Assembly: GCA_016202435.1 (NCBI GenBank)
Contig: JACQOR010000003.1
Coordinates: 1-34,675, forward strand
Direction: 5' to 3'
Source of the DNA: Chloroflexota bacterium
GTDB taxonomy: Bacteria; Chloroflexota; UBA6077; SHYK01
DNA length: 34,675 bases
Position numbers and translations under genes: made by a program. Under the pieces are notes generated by a model. It saw only the letters and a list, made by a program, of their open reading frames with translations, ran no database searches and was not told the DNA's origin. Position 1 is the stretch's first letter; every line of letters begins with the position of its first letter. Positions 7,100 to 15,104 of the stretch are shown piece after piece.

Positions 7100-9325
7100 A
7101 TGAACCTGCCTCGCGAGGCTGCGCCGCCAGTCGCGGTTGTAGTCGTCAACTGGAACGGCCGGCGCTACCTCGAGTCCTGCCTCGCCGCTCTGTCGCGCCA
7201 GACGTATCCGAACCTGCAGGTGGTCCTGGTGGACAACGGGTCGACGGACGGCTCTGCCGAACTAGTGGAAAGCCAATTTCCGGGCGTGCGGCTCATTCGC
7301 AACGATCGCAACCTGGGATTTGCCGCGGCCAATAACCAGGCGATTCGCGCCACGGACACGCCCTACGTGGCGACGCTGAACAACGACACCCTGCCTGAGC
7401 CCGGGTGGCTGGCAGCGCTGGTGTCCACGGCCGAGAGCGACCCCTCGCTGGGTGCGGTGGCCTCGAAGATGGTGTTCGCCGGAGGTCTGGACACGATCAA
7501 CTCCTGTGGCATCGCACTGGACCGCGCCGGCATTGCCTGGGACCTGTTTGGTGGGTGGCCGGCGGCCGCGGTGGATCGTCCCCGGGAGGTGTTCGGGGCC
7601 TGCGCCGGAGCGGCGCTCTATCGGCGAGCGATGCTGGACGACGTGGGTTTATTCGAAGCGTCCTTCTTCGCCTACCTCGAGGACGTAGATCTGGCCTGGC
7701 GTGCCCGCCTCCGGGGATGGAAGGCTCGCCTGGCGCCCCAGGCAGTCGTGGCCCACGTGCACTCCGGCACCCTCGGGGACGCGTCTTCACAGAAACGCTT
7801 CTTCCTCGCCCGCAACAAGATCTGGACTATCGTCCGTTGTCTCCCGGGACAAGATCTTTCGGCCCTACCCTTCGTTTTCGCCTACGACCTGGGCGCTGTC
7901 TGCGTGCGCCTTCTCGAGGGCGACTTGCCGGCACTGTTCGGTCGGGTCGCGGCCATCGTGGGACTTCCCAAGGTCCTCCTGGCGCGACGTCGCATCCAGC
8001 AGCGAGTTTCCCTGACCTCCGGAGATCTCATACGCTCGGCCTACGCGCCTATCGAGCTACCCTGGCGGATCCCGGCGCGATACCGTCACCTGCAGAAGGA
8101 GGGGAGACGCCTGGTCTCTCCCAGATCCTCGGCCGTTGGCCCGGATCTCGCGGACCCGCCGTTCCGGGACCGGCTGCGCTGGCTGCTGCTCGGCCTGGCC
8201 GGGCGCCTTGCCGCGGTCAGGAGGGCCCCCCGAGCAGCGTCGGGCTCCCATCCCGGCCTCCGGATCGCGGTGCTACGACCAGATCACCTGGGTGACGTGC
8301 TCCTCTCTCGACCAGCCATCCAGCTTCTCCAGCGGGAGCTGATGCCGACGGAAGTCACGGTAATCACGGGTCCCTGGGGAGCGGCGTCGCTGCAAGGGAT
8401 CGACTGTCGGGTTGCGACCTTTCCCTATCCCGGCTTCCAGCGGGCTCCCAGACAGAGCCTGCTGGCGCCCTATGGTGACCTGCTGGCGCTCGTCGCGCGC
8501 CTCCGCCGCGAGCGGTTTGACGCGGCGCTCATCCTGCGCCCCGACCATTGGTGGGGCGCACTGGCGTGCGCGCTCGCCGGCATTGAGGTCCGAGTCGGTC
8601 ATACGACGCCCGGAACTAGCCCGCTCTTGACCCACACAGTGCCGCTCGATCCGCACCAGCAGGCGGCCCAGCGGGCGATCGCTGCGGCTGGGGCGCTCGT
8701 CGGTGCTCTTGGCATGCCCCAAACCGTGAAGGCTGGCCCTGTCACGTTTGAGCCGACGCCCGAGGCTGTGCAGTTCGCGCGCCAATGGTTGAGTGACCAC
8801 GCACCCGTTGGGCGCCATCGAGTCGTTATCCATCCGGGGTCGGGAGTGGCCCTCAAGCTCTGGCCCTCCTGGCGTTGGGCTGAGATCATTGATGCCCTCG
8901 CCAAAGAGGAGGTTGTTTCCATACTTACCGGAGGACCCGAAGACACGCGCATTGTCGCTGTGATCGGCGAGGGCGCAACTGCCCCGGCATCAGCGGCCGT
9001 CGGGTTTAGCTGGGACCAGCTGGCCGGCCTGTATCAGGAAGTCGACCTGGTCATGGGAGTCGACAGCGGGCCTCTGCACCTCGCGACCGCCGTGGGAACC
9101 CCCACGGTTCGTCTCTATGGGCCCACCGACCCCGCCATCTTCGGTCCGTCTAGCGACTCTAGCGAGCATGTCGTGATTCAGAGCCGGGTGAAATGTGCGC
9201 CGTGCGGCAACCTGGTCGCCCCGCCGTGCGGCTATCGAGGGAGTGCGCCCTGCATGGCGACGATCGAGATGGCAGAACTGCTGGCTGCCGCCCGCGGCCT
9301 TATGGCCGAGAGGGCCGCCCCGTGA
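7100..9325 (+). CDS. Fused GT2 / GT9 glycosyltransferase
   Basis: A 741-residue protein joining two glycosyltransferases. Residues ~8-275 are a GT-A family 2 transferase: VVVVNWNGRRYL, VDNGSTDGS, the NND metal motif (94-96) and an EDVDLAWR acceptor-side segment, of the rhamnosyltransferase/WbbL kind. A linker of ~110 residues contains basic and hydrophobic stretches that may touch the membrane. Residues ~387-735 are a GT-B family 9 (heptosyltransferase-like) domain with RPDHLGDVLLS near its start and DSGPLHLATAVGTPTV...YGPTDP near its end. The probable job is addition of successive sugars to a cell-surface glycan. The ATG at 7100 was chosen because GT2 begins directly after it; the frame stays open upstream but has no homology. 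The next gene overlaps by a GTGA. Confidence 0.87.
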   Translation: MNLPREAAPPVAVVVVNWNGRRYLESCLAALSRQTYPNLQVVLVDNGSTDGSAELVESQFPGVRLIRNDRNLGFAAANNQAIRATDTPYVATLNNDTLPEPGWLAALVSTAESDPSLGAVASKMVFAGGLDTINSCGIALDRAGIAWDLFGGWPAAAVDRPREVFGACAGAALYRRAMLDDVGLFEASFFAYLEDVDLAWRARLRGWKARLAPQAVVAHVHSGTLGDASSQKRFFLARNKIWTIVRCLPGQDLSALPFVFAYDLGAVCVRLLEGDLPALFGRVAAIVGLPKVLLARRRIQQRVSLTSGDLIRSAYAPIELPWRIPARYRHLQKEGRRLVSPRSSAVGPDLADPPFRDRLRWLLLGLAGRLAAVRRAPRAASGSHPGLRIAVLRPDHLGDVLLSRPAIQLLQRELMPTEVTVITGPWGAASLQGIDCRVATFPYPGFQRAPRQSLLAPYGDLLALVARLRRERFDAALILRPDHWWGALACALAGIEVRVGHTTPGTSPLLTHTVPLDPHQQAAQRAIAAAGALVGALGMPQTVKAGPVTFEPTPEAVQFARQWLSDHAPVGRHRVVIHPGSGVALKLWPSWRWAEIIDALAKEEVVSILTGGPEDTRIVAVIGEGATAPASAAVGFSWDQLAGLYQEVDLVMGVDSGPLHLATAVGTPTVRLYGPTDPAIFGPSSDSSEHVVIQSRVKCAPCGNLVAPPCGYRGSAPCMATIEMAELLAAARGLMAERAAP

Positions 9326-10521
9326 AACCGCGGCTCAAGGGACTCGCGCATCGCCTCGCGAGAATACTTTTCGCGCTGTATGGGGGCTGGAGCTGGCTGT
9401 GGGGCCCGAGACCCTTGCTTCCCTTCCCCCGGAACGCGCCCCATCGGATTCTGGTCATCCGCCTGGATCTGCTCGGCGACGCGGTGTTCTCCACTCCCGC
9501 GATTCGCGCGCTCGCGGCGGCTTATCCCCAGGCCGAGCTGGACATGCTCGCCCTTCCCTACACGGCGCCGTTGCTCCGCACGATTCCGGAAATAGGCCGG
9601 GTTTACGAACTGGACGTCAACGACTACCGACGCCCCGGCGGGCTCCTAAAAGTTGGCACACTGCTGGCAGTCATCCGCAGCCTCCGATCCCGGCGCTACG
9701 ACCTCGCGGTGTCGCTGTCCCGCCTGGTGGGAGGGATTTTCGCGGTGGCGAGCGGCGCAAGATGGCGGGCCGGACCGGCCGCGGAGACCTACTGGGGCTG
9801 CTTCAATGTTCCACTGGCCGGCCGCCGCTACGCGCCGGGGCAGCACGAGGTGGACTTCTGCCTCGCCGTAGTCCAGGCGCTCGGGGCGGATGCGCCGGGG
9901 CAGCCCATTCCCGCGCTTACCGCTGAAAGCTTCGCAGGGCAAACGACGCCCGGAGAACCGTACGTGGTGATTGTGCCCGGGGCGAGCAATGGCAGTGCGA
10001 AGCGGTGGCCCGTCCGCTACTGGGCGGAGCTCGTGGATAGGCTCGTCCGGGACAGCAGTTTCCAGGTCGTTGTGTGCGGGGGTGCTTCCGAGCGGGAGCT
10101 CGGATCACAGCTTAATTTGATGGTCCACGTTCCCGTGGTCGACCTCGTGGGGCGGACGTCAGTGCCGGATCTCAGCGGCGTCCTGGCGAGAGCCGCCCTG
10201 GTCATCGCGGGAGACACCGGCCCCCTGCACCTCGCGGCCGCCCTCGGCCGCCCGACGCTGGGGATCTACGGTCCGACGGACCCCGCCAACACCGGTCCGC
10301 GTTCGCCAATGGCTCGGGTGCTGCGGGCCGGAATTCCGTGCAGCCCCTGCTACGATCTGCGGAGCCCGGCGGAGTGCAAGCTTCCGGATCGGAGTGTGGC
10401 CTGCATGTGGCAAGTCCAGCCGGACCAGGCCTTCGAGGCGGCGGCCGAGCTCCTCGGCGCCACCCGTCCCACAGCGACGCCGAGGCGGGATCGGCGAGCT
10501 TCCCGACGGAGTGCCCCGTGA
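9322..10521 (+). CDS. GT9 (heptosyltransferase-like) glycosyltransferase
   Basis: A 399-residue GT-B glycosyltransferase of family 9, which includes ADP-heptose:LPS heptosyltransferases; in organisms without LPS, relatives act on other surface glycans. The N-terminal nucleotide-sugar fold starts at HRILVIRLDLLGDAVFSTPAIRAL, and the C-terminal half has VIVPGASNGSAKRWP and GDTGPLHLAAALGRPT...YGPTDP. The GTG at 9322 overlaps the stop of the GT2-GT9 gene (GTGA), so translation is coupled; an upstream in-frame ATG at 9193 would lie deep inside the preceding gene. The C-terminus has several cysteines (PCSPCYDL...CKL...ACM), a pattern also seen at the end of the fused GT9 domain. Donor and acceptor sugars cannot be deduced. 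Confidence 0.87.
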   Translation: MKPRLKGLAHRLARILFALYGGWSWLWGPRPLLPFPRNAPHRILVIRLDLLGDAVFSTPAIRALAAAYPQAELDMLALPYTAPLLRTIPEIGRVYELDVNDYRRPGGLLKVGTLLAVIRSLRSRRYDLAVSLSRLVGGIFAVASGARWRAGPAAETYWGCFNVPLAGRRYAPGQHEVDFCLAVVQALGADAPGQPIPALTAESFAGQTTPGEPYVVIVPGASNGSAKRWPVRYWAELVDRLVRDSSFQVVVCGGASERELGSQLNLMVHVPVVDLVGRTSVPDLSGVLARAALVIAGDTGPLHLAAALGRPTLGIYGPTDPANTGPRSPMARVLRAGIPCSPCYDLRSPAECKLPDRSVACMWQVQPDQAFEAAAELLGATRPTATPRRDRRASRRSAP

Positions 10522-11093
10522 CCGCCCGGCGGGAACTGCCGCCTGGGCTTGAGAAAGGGGTGGGTGAGCTAGCACCTTGCTCCCTGCACCCACAGGTCGA
10601 GACCTCGCTGCGATGTACGCGCTGTGGGCGGCCGATCTGCCCCAAATGTGTGGTGCACACGCCAGACGGCGCACGCTGCCCTCGCTGTGCCCGCCGTCAA
10701 ACCCGCCGAGCCGGCTCGTTCGCTGACTCGGTGCGGACGTTCGGCGCATTACTCGTGGGATTCGGACTGGCAGCGGTGGGAGGGGCCGCCCTCGGCGCGT
10801 TCCCGGTTGGCCTTCTCTTGGTGATTCCCACGCTGGCCCTGGGCTTCCTCGTCGGCGAAGCGGTTGCCGCTATCGCCGGGAGGCCGGGTGGGGCCTTTCT
10901 AGCCTTGATAGGCCTTTTTTGCGGACTCTCCGGGCAGCTGCTGGGACACGCGGTCCTCGGTGGAGTCGTAGTCGAGCGTGCGGCATCTGCTCTCGGCCTC
11001 ACCTACTCAACACCGCCTCTGACCAGCTTTGGCCTGCTGCTGCTGGTCTGCGGCGCGCTGATCGCGGCATTCCGCGCGGCGTCCTCTAGGTAG
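10518..11093 (+). CDS. B-box zinc-finger membrane protein
   Basis: A 191-residue protein with an N-terminal B-box-like zinc module (C21, H24, C33, C36, C41, C44, H47, C54, C57) and about four hydrophobic membrane segments from ~residue 70 to the C-terminus. This layout resembles the zinc-finger N-terminus found on some bacterial rhomboid-type proteins. However, no GxSG serine motif or catalytic His is seen, so it is not assigned as a protease. The GTG at 10518 overlaps the TGA of the GT9 gene, making it the third member of a translationally coupled unit. A role in anchoring or regulating the glycosyltransferases is only an inference from position. Confidence 0.7.
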   Translation: MTARRELPPGLEKGVGELAPCSLHPQVETSLRCTRCGRPICPKCVVHTPDGARCPRCARRQTRRAGSFADSVRTFGALLVGFGLAAVGGAALGAFPVGLLLVIPTLALGFLVGEAVAAIAGRPGGAFLALIGLFCGLSGQLLGHAVLGGVVVERAASALGLTYSTPPLTSFGLLLLVCGALIAAFRAASSR

Positions 11094-11188
11094 TAGCTGA
11101 TGACCACAGGTTGGCCGGAAAACTCCGCCCTCGGTAGGTAGCGCAGGGGCGTGTCCCCCGCCGAGCCGGAGCGGGCCACCCGCCAGTC

Positions 11189-11208
11189 GCCTGCGCGACC
11201 CCGCAGGC
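11189..11208. other. Intergenic hairpin between convergent genes
   Basis: GCCTGCG (11189-11195) pairs with CGCAGGC (11202-11208) around a 6-base loop, between the stop codons of the convergent genes at 11093 and 11284. No T-run follows on either strand. Three copies of ACCGGCC follow at 11234, 11254 and 11272. The gap otherwise shows no gene. Confidence 0.35.
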
Positions 11209-11283
11209 TCTGAGCGAGAGAGCGCTAGCGGGAACCGGCCCGATGCTTGGGAGACCGGCCAGTCACCAGCAACCGGCCCCGGA

Positions 11284-11544
11284 TCACCCTCTGCCGGTTT
11301 GGGCCGACTCCAGCTCGCGCTCGAGGCGCTGCTTCGTCTCCTGGGCCGCGGCTCGATAGGCGGCCTGGGCACGATTCAGGCGCTCTTTGATCCCGGTCTG
11401 CACTTGTTCGCCAGCGTCGCGAAGATCCGGTGGAACCATTCTCCACAGGTCCTCCAGGTCTTCGCGGAGACCACCGGGCGTGTATCGCGAGCCAGCCGCT
11501 GCGCCGGCCAGCAAGCCCAGGGCTAGGCCGCTGAGAAAGCCCAC
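11284..11544 (-). CDS. Small YtxH-like membrane-anchored coiled-coil protein
   Basis: An 86-residue protein with an N-terminal glycine/alanine/leucine-rich membrane helix (FLSGLALGLLAGAAAG, ~3-18) and a long charged helical tail (~30-82) rich in Glu, Arg, Gln and Ala. This is the architecture of YtxH-type proteins, which are often stress-related and of unknown mechanism. It starts with a GTG whose G is the last base of the stop codon of the upstream gene (TAGTG), so it is translationally coupled to it. It is the last gene of a three-gene unit of small membrane proteins. Confidence 0.6.
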   Translation of the reverse strand: MGFLSGLALGLLAGAAAGSRYTPGGLREDLEDLWRMVPPDLRDAGEQVQTGIKERLNRAQAAYRAAAQETKQRLERELESAQTGRG

Positions 11545-11873
11545 TAGCCGCGATCCTTTCCGTCCCCGCGATCGGAGGAGAAGGCTGCCCTGGCGAACTT
11601 CGCGGCGGCAGTCACGATGCTGACCACCTCAATGAGCGGCCTGGCGGTGTGGTCTGCCACAAACGAGGTCGTGCCGCGCACGTTGCGCGCAGTTTCGGCG
11701 GTCGTGCCCAGGACCTCCGAGGTCAATCCGACCAGACGATCCACGTGTCCGCGGAGAACGTTCACGAGCTTCCAGAGGGTCAGAATGAGCACCAGGGCGG
11801 CGATCCCAACCAGGATGCTCTCGATGGCGAGCACGATGACCGCGATGTCTCGAACGATGAGAAGAACGTCCAA
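11544..11873 (-). CDS. Small membrane protein, DUF948-like
   Basis: About 109 residues from a TTG at 11873, preceded by GGGAG; an in-frame GTG at 11927 would add 18 residues. One strong N-terminal transmembrane helix (residues ~8-33) is followed by a long amphipathic helix with regularly placed Val, Leu and Thr (the VDRLVGLTSEVLGTTAETARNV region). The arrangement resembles DUF948-type proteins found beside YtxH-like genes in Gram-positive bacteria, and the gene directly downstream here is YtxH-like, which supports the comparison. Biochemical function is unknown. The stop shares a base with the next start. Confidence 0.55.
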   Translation of the reverse strand: MDVLLIVRDIAVIVLAIESILVGIAALVLILTLWKLVNVLRGHVDRLVGLTSEVLGTTAETARNVRGTTSFVADHTARPLIEVVSIVTAAAKFARAAFSSDRGDGKDRG

Positions 11874-11935
11874 TTGTGCGCACTCCCGAGGGTACCAGCG
11901 CCTGATGACAAGGCGCGTGGGCCGCACTTGTCACC

Positions 11936-12202
11936 TTAGCAGAAACGGAAGACGCGGCCCACGGCGAGTGCCGCCCAGGCCGCGAGCGTCGTGGCGATGA
12001 GATTCGTGTCCCCAATGGCAAGAATCGCCGGTGGGATCCAGATCCCGAGGAGCCCCCCGAGCACAGCGCCGGCGACCGCAAAACCGAGTCCCGAGGCGAG
12101 CTGCCGGAGTCCCTTCCCAAAAAAGATGTGGAATAGCGATCCGTGCACCACGCCGATCAACGCTGACAGCACGGTCCAGGGAGGGATGATGAGAATCGGC
12201 AA
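11936..12202 (-). CDS. Small polytopic membrane protein of unknown function
   Basis: An 88-residue, strongly hydrophobic protein with three likely transmembrane segments (~3-22, ~36-56, ~62-82) and little else. The TTG at 12202 is preceded by GGAGGGG at good distance, which is why I chose it. It is the first of three small minus-strand membrane genes and is separated from the second by ~60 bases. No motif identifies a function; a structural or small-channel role cannot be distinguished. Confidence 0.55.
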   Translation of the reverse strand: MPILIIPPWTVLSALIGVVHGSLFHIFFGKGLRQLASGLGFAVAGAVLGGLLGIWIPPAILAIGDTNLIATTLAAWAALAVGRVFRFC

Positions 12203-12276
12203 GATCCCCTCCGGATGAGTCCCGGTACAACGCCGCTGTGTGTCCCGCGGGCCCCCCGAACCCGGCGGAATGCGCC

Positions 12277-12282
12277 TATGAT
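12277..12282 (+). promoter_or_regulatory. Possible -10 box of recJ
   Basis: TATGAT lies 36 bases before the recJ ATG at 12319. No convincing -35 is seen 17 bases upstream, so this is a weak prediction. The gap between the divergent genes (12203-12318) would have to hold promoters for both. Confidence 0.35.
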
Positions 12283-12318
12283 AGCTGGGTCCGAATCACC
12301 GCTGAGGCAGATTCCACG

Positions 12319-14046
12319 ATGGTTCGCGAGCCCACTACCGGGACATCCCTGCCAGTAGTCCGGTGGCTGCTGGCTCCGAGAGTGGGCGAGGTAGAGCAGG
12401 GCCTCCTGGGCGTCGATTCCTTGCTCCTGGCTCAGCTGCTGTGGAACCGGGGTCTGCGGAGCTCGCCCGAAGCCCAGGCTTTTTTGAGTCCCGGTAGCCT
12501 CAGCACCCTGGGTGACCCGTTCATGATGCTGGGAATGGAATCGGCTGTCACCACGCTCGTCACGGCGATCCGGGAAGGTAACCCAATAGCCGTGTACGGC
12601 GACTACGACGTGGACGGGGTCGCAGGCGCAGCCCTCCTGGCGGAGGCACTTCGCTTCCTGGGGGGCACCGCTTTGTTGCACGTCCCGCACCGCGTTCGGG
12701 ATGGCTATGGGCTCAACAGCGAGGCGCTTCAGAGCCTGGCGCGGCGAGGCGCCAAGGTCGTCGTCACCGTTGACTGTGGCATCACCGCGAATCAAGAAGT
12801 GGAACTGGCCGCCGAGTTGGGCCTCCGTGTGATCGTCACCGATCACCACACGGTCCCGTCCCGTCTCCCCACCGCCGTTGCCGTCCTCAATCCGCACCAG
12901 GATGAGTGCGGATACCCGTTCAAGGAGCTCGCAGGCGGTGGCGTGGCGTTCCAGTTGGCCCGCGCCCTGCTGGAAAGGATGCTCCCATCGGGTCAGGTGG
13001 AAGCCCGGATCCTCGAGCTGGCGGACCTTGCGGCTCTCAGCACGGTGGCAGACGTTGTGCCATTGGTGGGCGAGAACCGGACCTTGGTAGCGCTCGGCCT
13101 CAAAGCCATGCGGCTCGGCAAGCGCCCGGGCCTGCACGCGCTGTGCGAAGTTGCCGCGCGCACCCCATCTGCGCTCACGGTGCGCGACCTCAGCTTCGCC
13201 CTTATCCCTCGATTGAACGCCGCCGGACGGATGGGAGAAGCGCAGGATGCGATCGACCTGCTGCTGGTCCGGGACCCGGACCAGGCACAAATCCTGGCTG
13301 CGCAGCTCGACGGCACCAACGACGCCAGGCGCCAGCTCATGGAGCAGCTCTCAGGGGGCGTCCTGGAACAGGCGGCCGAGATCGCCGGCGCGCCGGCGAT
13401 CGTCATCGAGGGCGATTTTCCCATTGGCCTGGCTGGATTGCTGGCCGCCCGGCTGGTCGACCGGTGGCTGGTCCCCTCGGTCGTCATCCAGCGTGGTGAA
13501 TCAGTCTCCCGAGGCTCGGCGCGCGCCCCCCAGGGCTTCGATTTGATGCAGCTGCTGGATGCCACGCGGCCTTCGCTGGTCCAATACGGTGGTCATCCCC
13601 GAGCGGCCGGGTTCACGTTGGCTACGCAAGACATCAGTGGGTTTCGCGACGCATTCTCCGCGGCCGCCAGCACGCTGCCCCTGAGCGCGAAACCAGAGCG
13701 GCTGGTGACCGCGGACGCGGCGCTGCGGCTGCGGTCGATCGGCCCGCTGCTCGCCGATCTGCTGGAGCGATTCGAGCCGTCTGGCGAGGGCAACCCCTCA
13801 CCCACGTTTGTTTCACGAGGGACCCTGGTGTCGCGCAAGGCCGGGAGCGATGGGCCCGTGCGCCTCAGAATCTCTGACGGCGACTCGGTGCGCCGCGCCG
13901 TGTTGTTTCGTCCACGAGCCGTCCCGCCCCTGGGCACGCGGGTTGAGCTCTACTATGAAGTTCGGCGCAGTCTCTGGCGTGGTGATCAGCAGATTGACAT
14001 GGTCGTCCATGAGGACGGCCTGGTTCCCCTCGCGGAGGCCGTATAA
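12319..14046 (+). CDS. recJ: Single-stranded-DNA-specific exonuclease RecJ
   Basis: A 575-residue DHH/DHHA1-family nuclease that degrades single-stranded DNA 5'-3' in recombination and repair. The catalytic motifs are all visible: DYDVDG at 95-100, VDCGI at ~151-155, DHH at 175-177, a GGVAFQLA motif, and the RLNAAGRMG segment. The C-terminal DHHA1 region contains YGGHPRAAGFT and an OB-like tail (~470-575). The length is typical of compact RecJ proteins. The ATG at 12319 was chosen because family similarity starts shortly after it; the in-frame ATG at 12238 lacks support. The stop codon is embedded in the -10 box of the next gene. It sits outside the herA-nurA unit but belongs to the same theme of DNA-end processing. 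Confidence 0.93.
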   Translation: MVREPTTGTSLPVVRWLLAPRVGEVEQGLLGVDSLLLAQLLWNRGLRSSPEAQAFLSPGSLSTLGDPFMMLGMESAVTTLVTAIREGNPIAVYGDYDVDGVAGAALLAEALRFLGGTALLHVPHRVRDGYGLNSEALQSLARRGAKVVVTVDCGITANQEVELAAELGLRVIVTDHHTVPSRLPTAVAVLNPHQDECGYPFKELAGGGVAFQLARALLERMLPSGQVEARILELADLAALSTVADVVPLVGENRTLVALGLKAMRLGKRPGLHALCEVAARTPSALTVRDLSFALIPRLNAAGRMGEAQDAIDLLLVRDPDQAQILAAQLDGTNDARRQLMEQLSGGVLEQAAEIAGAPAIVIEGDFPIGLAGLLAARLVDRWLVPSVVIQRGESVSRGSARAPQGFDLMQLLDATRPSLVQYGGHPRAAGFTLATQDISGFRDAFSAAASTLPLSAKPERLVTADAALRLRSIGPLLADLLERFEPSGEGNPSPTFVSRGTLVSRKAGSDGPVRLRISDGDSVRRAVLFRPRAVPPLGTRVELYYEVRRSLWRGDQQIDMVVHEDGLVPLAEAV

Positions 14047-14047
14047 T
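14042..14047 (+). promoter_or_regulatory. -10 box of rplY overlapping the recJ stop codon
   Basis: A perfect TATAAT whose third to fifth bases form the TAA stop of recJ. The predicted start of transcription is ~34 bases upstream of the rplY ATG. No strong -35 is visible at 17 bases, so it may rely on activation or other contacts. Confidence 0.5.
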
Positions 14048-14087
14048 CCTGCTTTCCGGACTCGTCACCCCCTCGGAGACTGCCTTC

Positions 14088-14753
14088 ATGCAAGCCGAAC
14101 GCGCCCAGCTTGCCGCCAGGACGCGAACCCTCAAAGGAAAACGCGCTCGCTTTCTGCGCCGCGCGGGCTTTACGCCTGCCAATATCTACGGGCCCGGATC
14201 ACCTTCGCTAGCAGTAGAGATCCCGACTCGAGAACTGGAGCGCCACCTGGGGCACGTTCCTCGGGGAGCACTCGTTTCCCTCGGCATCGAAGGGCAGGGA
14301 GACGTCACCGTGCTGGTGCGGAAAGTTGCCCGGAAGCCGACCACTGACGAGCTCTACCACGTCGATCTGTACCGAGTCTCAATGACCCACACCTTGCGCA
14401 CCGAGGTACCGGTAGTGTTCACGGGCGAGGCGCCCGCGGTAAGGTCAGCCAATGCCACGATTCTGCGCGGTATCGACGCCCTTCACATTGAGTGTCTGCC
14501 CGTTGACCTGCCCGAGAAAGTCACTGTCGATATTGAGCAGTTGACGGAGATTGGCTCAGCGATCCACGTGCGCGACCTTGCCCTTCCTCCCCGGGTGAAT
14601 TGCCTCACCGACCCTGACGAAATCGTGGTTCACGCCGTGGCGCCGCGGCTCGAGATTGAAGAGGTGGTCGAGGAGGAAGAGGGGGCGGCCCTCGCCCCCG
14701 CGCCCGCTGCTGCCGAAGCAGAGCCCGAACGCGGCGAAGAGAAAGAGGCCTGA
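14088..14753 (+). CDS. rplY: 50S ribosomal protein L25 (CTC/TL5 type)
   Basis: A 221-residue L25 of the long CTC form. Residues ~5-95 are the 5S-rRNA-binding L25 domain (KGKRARFLRRAGFTPANIYG...). Residues ~100-185 are the C-terminal beta domain, with RTEVPVVFTGEAP, IECLPVDLPEKVTVDIEQL and VRDLALP. The last ~35 residues form an acidic/alanine tail common in high-GC bacteria. It binds 5S rRNA in the large ribosomal subunit. It begins 41 bases after recJ with its own TATAAT box and ends before a strong bidirectional terminator, so it is probably mostly monocistronic. Confidence 0.93.
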   Translation: MQAERAQLAARTRTLKGKRARFLRRAGFTPANIYGPGSPSLAVEIPTRELERHLGHVPRGALVSLGIEGQGDVTVLVRKVARKPTTDELYHVDLYRVSMTHTLRTEVPVVFTGEAPAVRSANATILRGIDALHIECLPVDLPEKVTVDIEQLTEIGSAIHVRDLALPPRVNCLTDPDEIVVHAVAPRLEIEEVVEEEEGAALAPAPAAAEAEPERGEEKEA

Positions 14754-14774
14754 CGGCCCGCACCCGAAAAAAGG

Positions 14775-14806
14775 AAGGACCCGCTCGCGGACGCGAGCGG
14801 GTCCTT
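14775..14806. terminator. Bidirectional terminator between rplY and tatA
   Basis: A 15-bp perfect stem (14775-14789 with 14792-14806). On the minus strand it is followed by CCTTTTTTC, a proper U-tract for ending tatA. On the plus strand it is followed by CTATCTATC, a weaker tract for rplY. Both genes end toward it, so it serves the convergent pair. Confidence 0.85.
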
Positions 14807-14871
14807 CTATCTATCGCCTTCCATCGCGGGGCCCTTGTCACCAAAGGCCCCCCTCTGTCCGGCCCGGGAGC

Positions 14872-15072
14872 TCAGGCCTGCGGGCTAGGCGGGTTTCCCG
14901 CCTCGGTGGACGCCGGCCGCTCCGGCTTGGGGTCGTCGTCGACCGCCGCGTGCCGAAACTCACGAATGCTCTTCCCTAAAGCTCCCCCGACATCCGAAAG
15001 CTTGCCGGCGCCGAAGATGATGAGGGCGAGAACCAGGATGATGACCAGTTCGGTAGGTCCGATTGACGGCAT
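14872..15072 (-). CDS. tatA: Sec-independent translocase subunit TatA/TatE
   Basis: A 66-residue TatA-type protein. An N-terminal membrane helix (GPTELVIILVLALIIF, ~5-20), the FGAGKL hinge, and an amphipathic helix ending in IREFRHA form the pore-lining component of twin-arginine export, which moves folded proteins across the inner membrane. I chose the ATG at 15072, where family similarity begins and AAAGGA lies upstream; the in-frame ATG at 15099 adds nine unrelated residues. It follows tRNA-Glu closely and may be co-transcribed with it. tatC is not in the window, but at least two Tat substrates are (17093 and 23517). Confidence 0.9.
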   Translation of the reverse strand: MPSIGPTELVIILVLALIIFGAGKLSDVGGALGKSIREFRHAAVDDDPKPERPASTEAGNPPSPQA

Positions 15073-15104
15073 GTGCCATCCTTTCTCCGGGAGAGCCATG
15101 CCGC

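Noticed and set aside
10518-11093. Rhomboid protease suggested by the B-box zinc finger.
   Set aside because: No GxSG serine motif or paired catalytic His is seen in the membrane segments.
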